A program made the position numbers and the translations under genes. A DNA stretch of 64,000 bases from NCBI RefSeq assembly GCF_018736085.1, contig NZ_CP076134.1, positions 4,598,501-4,662,500 on the forward strand. Direction: 5' to 3'. This document shows, in pieces, positions 1 to 10,001 of this stretch. The notes beneath the pieces were generated by a model. The model was not told the DNA's origin and ran no database searches. It was given only the letters and a program-made list of their open reading frames with translations. The DNA comes from Bradyrhizobium sediminis (lineage in GTDB: Bacteria > Pseudomonadota > Alphaproteobacteria > Rhizobiales > Xanthobacteraceae). Position 1 is the first letter of the stretch. Each line of letters starts with the position of its first letter.

Positions 1-1
1 G

Positions 2-1003
2 ATCAACGGCAACAAGCGCAGCCTGACGCTCGACCTGCAGAAGCCGGAAGCGATCACCATCGTCAAGCAGCTCGCCGCCCAGGCCGACGTGGTGATGGAG
101 AATTTCCGGCCCGGCGTGATGGACAAGCTCGGGATCGGCTACGCCGCGCTGTCGGCGATCAATCCGCGGCTGATCTATTGCGCCATCTCCGGCTTCGGCC
201 AGACCGGCCCGGAACGATCCGGCGCGGGTTACGACGGCAAGATCCAGGCGCTGTCGGGCATCATGGCGATCACGGGTCACGAGGAGACCGGGCCGACCCG
301 CGCGGGCTTTGCGGTCTGCGACGTGCTGTCCGGCGCCACCGCCGCCTTCGGCGTATCGAGCGCGTTGTTCCAGCGCACCCACACCGGCAAGGGGCAGATG
401 GTCGACGTCTCGATGCTCGAGGCGTCGCTGGCGTTTCTGTCGGGACAGGTGGCGGACTACACCGTCGCCGGCCATCGCCAGCAACTGTCGGGCAACCAGG
501 CGGTGAGCCGCCGGCCGACCGCCAACCTGTTCAGGGCGGGCAAAGGCTATCTGCTGCTCGCCGTGAACAGCGAGAAGCAATACCGCGCGCTGATGACCGC
601 GCTCGGCCGCGCCGACACGCTGGAAGACCCGCGCTTTTCCGACTGGTTCGCACGGCAGGAAAACGAGCCGGCGCTGCGCGCCATCATCGAGCAGGCGCTC
701 GCGAACAAGGACCCGCGCGAGTGGGAGAAGATCCTCGAGGCGGCAGGCGCGCCCTGCGCCAGCATCTGGAAGATCGAGGAGGTGATCGATCACCCGCAGA
801 TCTCGGCGCGCGGCGCCATTCAGGAGATCGACACGCCCTATGGCCGCCTGCGCTTCGCCGGCAGCGGCTTCCAGCTTGCCCATGGCGCCGGCAGGCTCGA
901 TGCGATGGCGCCCGAACTCAGCGCCCACACCGAGGAAGTGCTGATCTCGCTCGGCTATGGCGCGGATGCGATCGCGGAGCTGCGCGCGCGCGACGTCGTC
1001 TGA
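2..1003 (+). CDS. CaiB/BaiF family (class III) CoA-transferase, 5' partial
   Basis: The frame is open from base 2 and lacks its start, leaving 333 residues of a family usually about 400 long. The first residues, INGNKRSLTLDL, are the conserved N-terminal CaiB/BaiF motif; ENFRPGVMDKLG and the block around SGFGQTGP follow as in the family. These enzymes move CoA between carboxylic acids through an aspartyl-CoA thioester, often for carnitine, oxalate, formate or aromatic acid metabolism. The substrate cannot be told from sequence. The gene runs towards the peptide transporter operon, with 40 bases between the two stops. The family call is firm and the substrate unknown. Confidence 0.9.
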   Translation: MNGNKRSLTLDLQKPEAITIVKQLAAQADVVMENFRPGVMDKLGIGYAALSAINPRLIYCAISGFGQTGPERSGAGYDGKIQALSGIMAITGHEETGPTRAGFAVCDVLSGATAAFGVSSALFQRTHTGKGQMVDVSMLEASLAFLSGQVADYTVAGHRQQLSGNQAVSRRPTANLFRAGKGYLLLAVNSEKQYRALMTALGRADTLEDPRFSDWFARQENEPALRAIIEQALANKDPREWEKILEAAGAPCASIWKIEEVIDHPQISARGAIQEIDTPYGRLRFAGSGFQLAHGAGRLDAMAPELSAHTEEVLISLGYGADAIAELRARDVV

Positions 1004-1043
1004 GCGGCGGCGGCGCTCAAGCGATTGCATTCATGGCTTCGCA

Positions 1044-2023
1044 TCACGCCAGATGGCAGGCCACGAGATGCCCGTCGCTTCCTTGCTTCAGTTCGGGCGC
1101 AGTCTGCCTGCAGCGAGGCTCGGCGACGGGACAGCGCGTGTGGAAGTGGCAGCCTTGCGGCGGGTTCATCGGGCTTGGCACATCGCCTTGCAGGCGTATC
1201 CGCTTGCGCTTCACCTTCGGGTCCGGCACCGGCACGGCGGATAGCAGCGCCTGCGTGTAGGGGTGCTGCGGATTGCGATAGAGGTCGCTGGCACTGGCGA
1301 GCTCGACGATGCGGCCGAGATACATCACCGCCACGCGGTCGGAAATATGCTCCACCACCGAAAGATCGTGGGCCACGAACAGGTAGGTGAGGTTCAGCTC
1401 TGCCTGCAGATCTTCCAGCAGATTGATCACCTGCGCCTGAATGGAAACGTCGAGCGCCGAAACCGGCTCGTCGCAGACGATGAATTTGGGCTCCACTGCA
1501 AGCGCCCGGGCGATCACGATGCGCTGGCGCTGGCCGCCGGAAAATTCGTGCGGGTAGCGGCGCATGTGCTCCGCCTTCAGCCCGACCTTGACGAGCAGGC
1601 TTGCCACCCGTGCCTCGCGCTCGCTGGCGGAGGAACCGAGCTGGTGGATGGTGAGAGCTTCGCCGAGGATGGCGCCGACGGTCATGCGCGGATTGAGCGA
1701 GGCGAACGGGTCCTGGAACACGATCTGCATGTTGCGCCGCATCGCGCGCAGATCATTTCCGCTGAGCCCCAGCACGTCCTGCCCGTCGAACATCACCTCA
1801 CCGGCGGAAGGCTCCAACAGCCGCAGCACGCAGCGCGCCGTGGTGGATTTGCCGCAGCCGGACTCGCCGACGAGGCCCAGCGTTTCGCCGCGCTTGACTT
1901 CGAACGACACGCCGTCCACCGCATGTACGCGCCCGAGCTCGCGCGACAGCAATCCGCCCTTGACCGAGAAATACTTCTTCAGGTCGGTGACCCGCAGCAA
2001 AGGTTCGCTGGTTTGAACTTCGC

Positions 2024-2027
<4 letters not shown>
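1044..2027 (-). CDS. Peptide ABC transporter ATP-binding protein (OppF/DppF type)
   Basis: A 327-residue ATPase with Walker [13 protein letters not shown], signature SGGQRQRI, Walker B FIVCDEP and a C-terminal oligopeptide-transporter extension with CHFHTRCP. This Cys-containing tail is typical of OppD/OppF proteins. It energises import with the OppD-like partner. The start is placed at MSEVQTSEP because this ATG overlaps the stop of the upstream oppD-like gene (ATGA); residues further upstream are the oppD gene in another frame. It is the last gene of a five-gene minus-strand operon. Confidence 0.93.
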
Positions 2028-3003
<976 letters not shown>

Positions 3004-3004
<1 letters not shown>

Positions 3005-3921
3005 CAGATCACCTGCCGCGCATCGAGCGCGTCGCGCAACCCGTCGCCGATGAAATTGATGGCGACGACCGCGATGAAGATGGCGCCACCCGGAAACAGC
3101 GCCCAGTGCGGGCCGATGTCGAGGAAGTCCTTGGCATCGTAAAGCAGCCGTCCCCAGGTCGGGGTATCCGGCGGAAAGCCGAGCCCGAGAAAGGACAGCG
3201 TCGATTCCGCGATGATGGCTGCGGCCACGTCGATCGTGCCCGCGATGATCACCGGTCCCACGGCGTTCGGCAGGATGTGACGCACCACCTGCCGCACCGG
3301 ACTGGCGCCGAGCGCGCGCGCGGCCTCGACGAACTCCTTCTCGCGCAGCGATAGGAACTGGGAGCGCACCAGGCAGGCGACCGGCATCCAGCGCAGGCCG
3401 CCGATCACCAGCACGATGAGAATGAAGATGCCGCCCTCCGGGCCGAACACGGCTTTCAGCCCGTCGCGGAACAGGTAGATCAGCAGCAGCAGCAGCGGCA
3501 ATTGCGGCATCGAGAGGAAGAGATCGGTGAGCCACATCAGCGCATGCCCCAGCGCGCCGCGCGACATGCCGGCGAGCGCGCCGATCAGCGTACCGACGAT
3601 GACGGCGACCATCATCGCCGCGAGGCCGACGGCGAGCGAGATGCGCCCGCCATAGATCATGCGGGCGAGGATATCTTGTCCCAGATCGTCGGTGCCGAAC
3701 GGATGGGCGAGCGACGGACCCTGCAGGCCGGCGGTGATGTCGATCTCGTTGATGGCGACGCGCCAGACGAACGGGCCGAGCACGACGGCCAGGATCAGCA
3801 CCAGCAGCAGCACAGCGCTGACGGTTGCCGGCCGGTGCCGACGATAACGCCGCCAGGTCTCCCGCCACGGCGAATAGGTGCGCCGCTCAGCGGAAGGAGA
3901 TGCGAGGGTCAAGCCAGCCAT
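3004..3921 (-). CDS. Peptide ABC transporter permease (OppC/DppC type)
   Basis: About 305 residues with an N-terminal hydrophobic helix ([17 protein letters not shown]) and five further membrane segments typical of BPD_transp_1 permeases. The cytoplasmic EAA loop reads [13 protein letters not shown] and contacts the ATPases. The start is taken at [10 protein letters not shown]; an ATG three codons upstream is also possible. The 5' end overlaps the oppB-like gene by about 35 bases. It should form the membrane channel with that partner. Confidence 0.9.
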
Positions 3922-4846
3922 ACAGCACATCCGCGATCAGGTTGAAGAACACTACGAGACAGGCGAACACGAAGGTCACGGCCATGATGACCGGCGTGTC
4001 GTTGGAGAGAATGGAGGAGATCAGCAGCGAGCCGATGCCCGGAATGCGAAAGATCTGTTCGGTGACGATGGCGCCGCCGAAAACCGCCGGCATCTGCAGT
4101 GCGATCAGGGTGACGACCGGGATCATGGCATTGCGCATCGCGTGCTTGACGATCACCCTGGCCTGGCCGAGTCCCTTGGCGCGGGCCGTCGTGACATAGT
4201 CGAGCCGGATCACGTCCAGCATCGCCGAGCGCACGAAGCGGGTCATGGACGCGCCCTGAAACAGGCCGAGCACCATGACCGGCATGATGGCCTGCCGGAT
4301 TTGCCCGAACAGCCAGCTAATCCCGGTGCCCTTGACGTCGGTCGAATACACGAACGGCAGCCAGTCGAGCGTCACCGAGAAGATCAGGATGAACAAGAGC
4401 CCCGTAAAGAAGGTCGGCAACGAGAAGCCGATGAAGGCCAGCGTGTTGGCGATCTGGTCGAAGATCGAATAGGGCCGTGTGGCGGCGAATACGCCGACCG
4501 GAATCGCCACCAGCAGCGCCAGGATTTGCGCCGAGCCGATCACGTAGAGCGTGGTCGGCAGCCGCTGCAGGATCAGGGTGTCGACGTTCATCCGGCTGAC
4601 AAAGGAAAAGCCCCAATCGCCCTGCGCCATCGCCGCGAGCCAGCGCAGGTAACGAATGTAGATCGGATCGTCGAGGCCGAACTTGGCCCGAAGCGCCGCG
4701 CCGACTTCGGGCGGCACGTTCGGGTTGGTCGCAAGCTCGCTGAAGGGATCGCCGGGCGCCAGCGCCAGCACGATGAACAGCACGAGCGAGATGCCGAGCA
4801 AGCTCGGCACCGCGATCAGGAGGCGACGCAGGACATACTGACCCAT
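3887..4846 (-). CDS. Peptide ABC transporter permease (OppB/DppB type)
   Basis: A 319-residue permease opening MGQYVLRRLLIAVPSLLGIS, which is the usual OppB/DppB N-terminus, with LAPGDPF in the first periplasmic loop, about six membrane helices and an EAA-like loop TTARAKGLGQARV. It pairs with the OppC-type permease. It lies 21 bases downstream of the binding-protein gene, so the operon order is binding protein, B, C, D, F, the canonical Opp/Dpp order. Confidence 0.92.
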   Translation of the reverse strand: MGQYVLRRLLIAVPSLLGISLVLFIVLALAPGDPFSELATNPNVPPEVGAALRAKFGLDDPIYIRYLRWLAAMAQGDWGFSFVSRMNVDTLILQRLPTTLYVIGSAQILALLVAIPVGVFAATRPYSIFDQIANTLAFIGFSLPTFFTGLLFILIFSVTLDWLPFVYSTDVKGTGISWLFGQIRQAIMPVMVLGLFQGASMTRFVRSAMLDVIRLDYVTTARAKGLGQARVIVKHAMRNAMIPVVTLIALQMPAVFGGAIVTEQIFRIPGIGSLLISSILSNDTPVIMAVTFVFACLVVFFNLIADVLYGWLDPRISFR

Positions 4847-4867
4847 GAGGGAAAAATCTCTTCGCGG

Positions 4868-6664
4868 CTATCCCGTCGCCTCGCGGTACCAGTCCTGGAT
4901 GTTGTCGGTTTCGTTGGACCAGCCGGAGAGCACCGGGCGCAGCGAGTTGGACGTGGCTTCCACCTTCAGGCGGTGCATCACCGGGATCACCATCGTGTCC
5001 TGCCACATGATATCGTTGGCCTTGATGTAAAGGCTGGCGCGCTTGATCGGATCGATCTCGCCCTCGGCTTGTTCAATCGCCGCATCGAACTCCTTGTTGA
5101 CCCAGCGCGGGAAGTTCTGGCCTTGCCACTTGTTCTCCTTGGTCGCGACGTTCTTCGACAGATAGCGCCGCATATGGAGCGCCGGATCCGGCTGCGTCAT
5201 CGGGATCTGGAACATCTCGAGGTCGGCGTAGAACTTGGAGTAGGTGTCGGGATTGGCGACGTCGGAGGAGAAGAACACGGACGCCACCACCGACTTCAGT
5301 TCGACGTCGATGCCGGCCTTCTGGCACGCCTGCTTGACGATCGCCTGGGTCTTCTGGCGCGGGCCGTTGATCGAGGTCTGGTAGACCAGCTTCAGCTTCT
5401 TGCCGTCCTTTTCGCGGACGCCGTCCGCTCCCAATTTCCAGCCGGCCTCGTCGAGCAGCTTGTTCGCCTTCTCGATGCTGAATTCCCACGAGGTGTTTTT
5501 CGAGACGTATTGCGCCGGCCCGTTCAGATAGTTGGCGGTGGTGCGTCCGGCGCGGCCGTAGATGACCTTCTGCACGGCTTCGCGGTCGACCAGCAGGCTG
5601 AGCGCCTTGCGCACCTTGGCATCGGACAGGATCGGGTGCTTCGTCTTCATCGAGGACCGCTCGCCGTCCACCTCGGTGTTGGGGTCGGAGAAGTTGATCA
5701 TGATGAATTCGATGTCGCCGCCCACGGCGTAGCTGGTCTTGCCCTTGCCGCCCTTTTCGAGCCGCAGCAGGACTTCATCTTCCACCTGCATGTTCCAGGC
5801 GAAATCATATTCGCCGGTCTGGATCACGGCACGCGCCGCCGAGACGGCGTCGCCGCCGCCCTTCATCTCGACCGTGTCGAAATGCGGCCGGTTCGGCATG
5901 TGATAGTCCATGTTGATCTCGCCGCGCACGACGTCGCCCGGCTTGAACTCGACGAATTTGTAGGGACCGGTGCCGATGGGCTTCAGATTGTTCGGCGCCT
6001 CGCGCGATTTCGCGCCCTTGTACTCGGCGAACAAATGCTTCGGTAGGATACAGCCATAGGCGCCGACAAAGGCGTTGGCCCAGAACGGGGTCGGCGCCTT
6101 GAACAGAACGCGGACTGTGAGGTCGTCGACCTTCTCGACCGTGATGTCGCCGTAGACGCCTTTGCTCACGGCAGCCGTGGCGGGATCGCTTGAATATTCC
6201 CAGGTGAACACCAGATCGTCGGCCGTCAGCGGCTTGCCGTCATGCCATTTGACGCCGGGCTTGATTTTCCAGGTCACTGACTTCGCGTCGGCGGCGAGGC
6301 CGCCATTCTTGATCGACGGAATTTCGGCGGCGAGGATCGGGTTGAGATTGCCGTCGCCATCCCAGCTGGCGAGCGGTTCGTAGAACAGGCGCGAGCCATC
6401 CTGGTCCTTGGTGCCGGTGGCGAAATGCGGGTTGAGCAGGGTCGGCCCCTGCCACCACAGCAGCTTCAGCGGGCCGCCGCCGCCGCGTTTGGTCGGCCGA
6501 TAGGTCATCGGACTCTGGGCCATGGCCACGCCGCCGACCGCGAGGATCTGCGTCGCCATCGGCGCGGTCAGGCCGAACGCGGCCAGGCGTTGAATGAAGC
6601 CGCGGCGATCCATGCGGCCGTCCTTCACCTCGTCGATCATGGTTCGCAGTTCGGTGTCCAGCAT
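4868..6664 (-). CDS. Peptide ABC transporter substrate-binding protein (family 5), Tat-type leader
   Basis: A 598-residue extracytoplasmic solute-binding protein of family 5 (SBP_bac_5). The start MLDTELRTMIDEVKDG is chosen because the family in rhizobia often has a short cytoplasmic lead before the twin-arginine motif; here DRRGFIQRLAAFGL precedes a hydrophobic stretch ending in MAQS. An upstream ATG at 6748 would add 28 residues of unlikely sequence. The mature part has KPGVKWHDGKPLTADD, the classic family 5 block. It delivers peptides or similar ligands to the OppBC channel. The ligand is unknown. Confidence 0.92.
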   Translation of the reverse strand: MLDTELRTMIDEVKDGRMDRRGFIQRLAAFGLTAPMATQILAVGGVAMAQSPMTYRPTKRGGGGPLKLLWWQGPTLLNPHFATGTKDQDGSRLFYEPLASWDGDGNLNPILAAEIPSIKNGGLAADAKSVTWKIKPGVKWHDGKPLTADDLVFTWEYSSDPATAAVSKGVYGDITVEKVDDLTVRVLFKAPTPFWANAFVGAYGCILPKHLFAEYKGAKSREAPNNLKPIGTGPYKFVEFKPGDVVRGEINMDYHMPNRPHFDTVEMKGGGDAVSAARAVIQTGEYDFAWNMQVEDEVLLRLEKGGKGKTSYAVGGDIEFIMINFSDPNTEVDGERSSMKTKHPILSDAKVRKALSLLVDREAVQKVIYGRAGRTTANYLNGPAQYVSKNTSWEFSIEKANKLLDEAGWKLGADGVREKDGKKLKLVYQTSINGPRQKTQAIVKQACQKAGIDVELKSVVASVFFSSDVANPDTYSKFYADLEMFQIPMTQPDPALHMRRYLSKNVATKENKWQGQNFPRWVNKEFDAAIEQAEGEIDPIKRASLYIKANDIMWQDTMVIPVMHRLKVEATSNSLRPVLSGWSNETDNIQDWYREATG

Positions 6665-6939
6665 CGTCGTCCCCGTATGGTTCTGGTTTTGTTGCGGCGC
6701 GCCGCCGGGCGGCAGCGTCGGGTGTTCTCCGGTAAGATGGCACACCAAATGCCCCGGAGGTCAATGTTCCGTGATTGACAATCCGCAGGATGGCGAAGCG
6801 GCCATGATTTTTGCTTGGGCAGAAACATGCGGCGCCGCACATCGCTTCGGCAATCCGGCGGCCTTGACACGCCAAAGCGCGGTAAAATGCACCCCGGAGT
6901 GCAAAAAATTTGTTCGCCCGGCGCCAAGGCCTGGCCGGA

Positions 6940-8358
6940 TCAGGTCAGGGACATGTCCAGCGGCGGTGCAACATCGTCCGGCAGCGGGCTGACATAGGGC
7001 GTGCGGGCCGTGCGCTTTTTGAGGTCGGCCTTGGCGGCGGCGATCAGATCCGGTTCCGTCAGTGCCTTGACGCCGAGCCCCGCCATGGCCTTGGCGGCCT
7101 GCACCATGGCCTTGTGGGCGGCCGGGCTCTTGCCCTGCGCCACCACCTGCCAAGTGTGGAGCGGGGTGCCGATGGCGATCGTCGGGGCATGGACCTGAAC
7201 GGTCGGGACGACCCAGCTCACGTCGCCCACATCGGTCGAACCGATGAGCGGATTGCGCTTGGCGTCGAGCGGCACGAGGAAATCGGCCAGCGGGCGGTCA
7301 GTGGGCTCCATGCCGATGGAGTAATAGACGGTGGCGATGTCCTCGTCGGTCAGCGTCGAGCGGATCTTCGCGGCGAAATCCTTGTCCGCCGCGTCGAAAT
7401 GCGGAGGACCCAGTTCCTCCATGACCCGGTGCAGCGTTTCCTCGAGAGGGGTGTTGGGTAACAGATTGGAGACGGCGGAAATGATCCGCATCTCGACCCC
7501 GGTTTCGGTCATCAGCGCCGCCCCCTGCGCGATCTTGTGGACACGCTCCACCAATTCGTTCATGCCGGGCAGGTCGCGGGCGCGGATGGAATAGCGCACG
7601 CGGGCATGGGCCTGCACTACATTGGGGGCGATGCCGCCGGTGTCGAGCAAGGCATAGTGTACGCGGGCGTCGCTGGGCATGTGCTCGCGCATGTAGTTCA
7701 CGCCAACATTCATCAGTTCCACCGCGTCGAGCGCGCTGCGGCCCAGATGGGGCGAGGCGGCGGCATGCGAAGTGCGCCCGGTGAAGATGAAATCAGCCCG
7801 CGTGTTGGCCAGCGAAGGAGTTACCGCCACCTCCCAGAAACTATTGGGGTGCCAGGAGATGGCGACGTCGGCTTCATCGAAGGCGCCGCAGCGCACCATG
7901 AAGGCCTTCGCTGCGCCGCCCTCCTCCGCGGGGCAGCCGTAATAGCGCACGCGTCCGGGTACCTTGTGGACGGCAAGCCAATCCTTCACCGCCGTGGCGG
8001 CGAGCAACGCGGCCGAGCCGAGCAAATTGTGGCCGCAGCCATGGCCATGCCCTCCCGCCTCCACCGGGCGGGCCTCTGCTACGCCGGCCTCCTGACTGAG
8101 ACCGGGCAGGGCGTCGTATTCGCCGAGGAAGGCGATGACGGGCCCCCCCTCGCCCCATTCGCCCATCAGGGCGGTGGGAATACCTGCGACATTCTCTGCG
8201 ATGCGGAAGCCCTGATGGCGCAGCTCGGCCAGATGTTCGGCGGAGGAGCACGCCTCGGTGTAGCACACTTCGGGCATCGCCCAGACGTTGTCGCTCAGGG
8301 CGATGAAACGCGCCTTGATGGCGTCGACGCCACGCCAGATGTCACTGCGGTTATCCAT
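6940..8358 (-). CDS. M20 family amidohydrolase, AbgB-like
   Basis: A 472-residue metal-dependent hydrolase resembling p-aminobenzoyl-glutamate hydrolase subunit B, about the usual length. Metal-site features include GEYDALPG, HGHGCGHN and CPAEEGG. The start MDNRSDIWRG is chosen because residues upstream of it in the open frame are encoded by a dispersed repeat. The gene sits on the same strand and 275 bases upstream of the peptide transporter, so it may cleave an imported amide or peptide. No AbgA partner is visible nearby, so aminobenzoyl-glutamate itself is only one option. Confidence 0.88.
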   Translation of the reverse strand: MDNRSDIWRGVDAIKARFIALSDNVWAMPEVCYTEACSSAEHLAELRHQGFRIAENVAGIPTALMGEWGEGGPVIAFLGEYDALPGLSQEAGVAEARPVEAGGHGHGCGHNLLGSAALLAATAVKDWLAVHKVPGRVRYYGCPAEEGGAAKAFMVRCGAFDEADVAISWHPNSFWEVAVTPSLANTRADFIFTGRTSHAAASPHLGRSALDAVELMNVGVNYMREHMPSDARVHYALLDTGGIAPNVVQAHARVRYSIRARDLPGMNELVERVHKIAQGAALMTETGVEMRIISAVSNLLPNTPLEETLHRVMEELGPPHFDAADKDFAAKIRSTLTDEDIATVYYSIGMEPTDRPLADFLVPLDAKRNPLIGSTDVGDVSWVVPTVQVHAPTIAIGTPLHTWQVVAQGKSPAAHKAMVQAAKAMAGLGVKALTEPDLIAAAKADLKKRTARTPYVSPLPDDVAPPLDMSLT

Positions 8359-8442
8359 CGTCCGATCCTTGATCCAATGTAAGATTGGAATCGCTATCAG
8401 CTTCGGCAAAGCCCGCCTAGCGCCGGCCGGGGCACCAGCCAT

Positions 8443-8500
8443 GCGGAAAGAAAACGCGTCAAGACAAAAGTCCCGGTTCTGTTTCAATCCGAACCGGGCT
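8443..8500. repeat. Copy of the AAACGCGTC dispersed repeat (right half)
   Basis: The sequence contains GAAAACGCGTCAAGACAAAA followed by a hairpin with arms CCCGGTTC (8472-8479) and GAACCGGG (8491-8498). The same order, with another hairpin, is seen at 24379-24435 between the two insertion sequences. The stop codon of the TIM-barrel gene (8484-8486) lies in the hairpin loop, so the repeat supplies the last five or so residues of that protein. Confidence 0.65.
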
Positions 8501-9320
8501 CCAGGGGTCTGCCGGTTGCCGCCGCCAACACCTTCCTGGCCGCGCCGAGCGCGCGCTGGGCGCGAACCTTCGCATCCACCGTCCTGGCAAGCTCGGCGGT
8601 CGGAACTTCGATGCTGACGGCGATATCCGGCGGCATCGCGCGTATCAGCGAGACCAGGTCGATGCCGCCCTCCCCGGGAAACATCCGCTCATAACGGGCG
8701 GCATGGATCATTTCTTCCGTCGTCGCCGGCCGTTCGGCCGGGCCGTCGCATAGCTGCCAGTAGTGAAGCCGGTGCGCGGGAATTGCAGCAAGTTCGCCGA
8801 TCGAACTGTTCGATCTGTCGAAGTGCAGCGCATCCACCAGGACCCCGGCATTCGCCTGTCCGGTTTGCGCGACAATTGCGCTGGCCGTCGCAAGGTCGGG
8901 GACATGGGTCCATGGCATGAATTCGAGATCGGCCGTCAACCCGTGTCGTGCCGCAGCCTGACAAAATCCCGCAAAGCGATCCGTGAACCGATCGAGGTCG
9001 GGATCGTAGGCTGCGACCAGAATGTGTTTTGCGCCGAGCCGCGCCCCGGTCTCGAAAAACGCGGAGAATGCGGCAATCTCGGTTTCCGGCCTGAACGCCA
9101 CCACCTCCAGATCCGCAACGGTGATGCCGGTCGCGTCGAGCCGGGCGATGGTTTCCTTCAGGCCGGCTGCATCTTCCATCAACGGATAGGCGACACCACC
9201 CGGTACGGCCGGCAGCAGCCGGATTCCGACGTGGTCATAACCACAGGCCGCAGCGACGTCGATCAGCGCGGGCGGCGCGAGTTCGAGTGCCGTCAGCGCG
9301 GCGAGCGAGAACGAGGGCAT
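8484..9320 (-). CDS. Sugar phosphate isomerase/epimerase-like TIM barrel protein
   Basis: A 278-residue protein of the xylose isomerase-like TIM barrel (AP endonuclease 2) superfamily. The strands carry the expected metal-site acids, for example DLEFMPW, GVLVDALHFDRS and SIEVPTAEL. It starts at MPSFSLAALT, whose ATG overlaps the stop of the upstream gene by one base (TAATG). Members include myo-inositol catabolism and hydroxypyruvate isomerases; the substrate here is not clear. Its last five or so residues (about LEPGSD) come from a dispersed repeat, so the native C-terminus may have been replaced. Confidence 0.83.
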   Translation of the reverse strand: MPSFSLAALTALELAPPALIDVAAACGYDHVGIRLLPAVPGGVAYPLMEDAAGLKETIARLDATGITVADLEVVAFRPETEIAAFSAFFETGARLGAKHILVAAYDPDLDRFTDRFAGFCQAAARHGLTADLEFMPWTHVPDLATASAIVAQTGQANAGVLVDALHFDRSNSSIGELAAIPAHRLHYWQLCDGPAERPATTEEMIHAARYERMFPGEGGIDLVSLIRAMPPDIAVSIEVPTAELARTVDAKVRAQRALGAARKVLAAATGRPLEPGSD

Positions 9321-9976
9321 TATTCCATCCTCGCGATGCGGGCATCGAGCGCGAACATCGCTTGGTAAATCTCCGGCTCGCCGATGCCGCCGAGCAGGTC
9401 CGGCGCCATTTCGGCCGCCTGGCGCAGTGCGCTGCGCAGCGACGTTTCGTCGAGCGCCTCGATGATCAGAAGCCCGGCAAAGAACCCCTCGTTCTGCCGC
9501 ATTCCCTTCTCGACCGTCGGCACCGAGGTCCGGGCGTGGTCGGTCGCACCGATCTGCACCGCAGCAATTCCGTCGAGCGCGACGATCGCGTCGGCCAGCC
9601 GCTGCGGTTTCTCCGGCAGCTGCGCGATACGCAGCGCGACAATGGTGGCGCCCTCTCCCCGGCCGGCCCGTGCCGCCATGGCGCCGCCGCCGCGAATGAA
9701 GTTGCCGAGCTGCGGCATGATGCGTTGCGACCACGGCGTCGGCGCATTGAGCCGCGCGAGGTAGGCAGGCCCATCGAGAACCTCGGGCGCTTCCAGTTCG
9801 TAGAGAATGAAGAAACGATTGATGTCGGCCCGCGCGGCGCGGAACACGCGTGACGCCAGGAATCCCTTCGTCGTCACGCGTTCGGTGGTGTGCTCGCGCG
9901 TCAACCAGTGCCGATAGTCGGTCAGGTTGTCGGGCCCGACGTCGCTCCAGATGGCAAGAAAGCCTGCGCCGCGCAT
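9320..9976 (-). CDS. Conserved protein of unknown function with two similar halves
   Basis: A 218-residue protein with a good ribosome site (GGGAGGAG six bases before the ATG). The first half (GFLAIWSDVGPDNLTDYRHWLTREHTTE) and the second half (from about residue 105, ATIVALRI to LLIIEALDE) each look like a small alpha+beta barrel of the dimeric ferredoxin-like kind (EthD/DABB type). This is an inference from hydrophobic pattern and length. It lies between the flavoprotein and TIM-barrel genes with a 25-base gap and a one-base overlap, so it probably serves the same pathway. Confidence 0.7.
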   Translation of the reverse strand: MRGAGFLAIWSDVGPDNLTDYRHWLTREHTTERVTTKGFLASRVFRAARADINRFFILYELEAPEVLDGPAYLARLNAPTPWSQRIMPQLGNFIRGGGAMAARAGRGEGATIVALRIAQLPEKPQRLADAIVALDGIAAVQIGATDHARTSVPTVEKGMRQNEGFFAGLLIIEALDETSLRSALRQAAEMAPDLLGGIGEPEIYQAMFALDARIARME

Positions 9977-10001
9977 TCCGGTCTCCTCCCAAATAGTCCG
10001 C

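Noticed and set aside
3878..6046. Long open frame of about 722 codons on the plus strand
   Set aside because: It is antisense to the peptide-transporter genes, is full of Arg/His/Asp typical of high-GC antisense frames, and has no recognisable domain.
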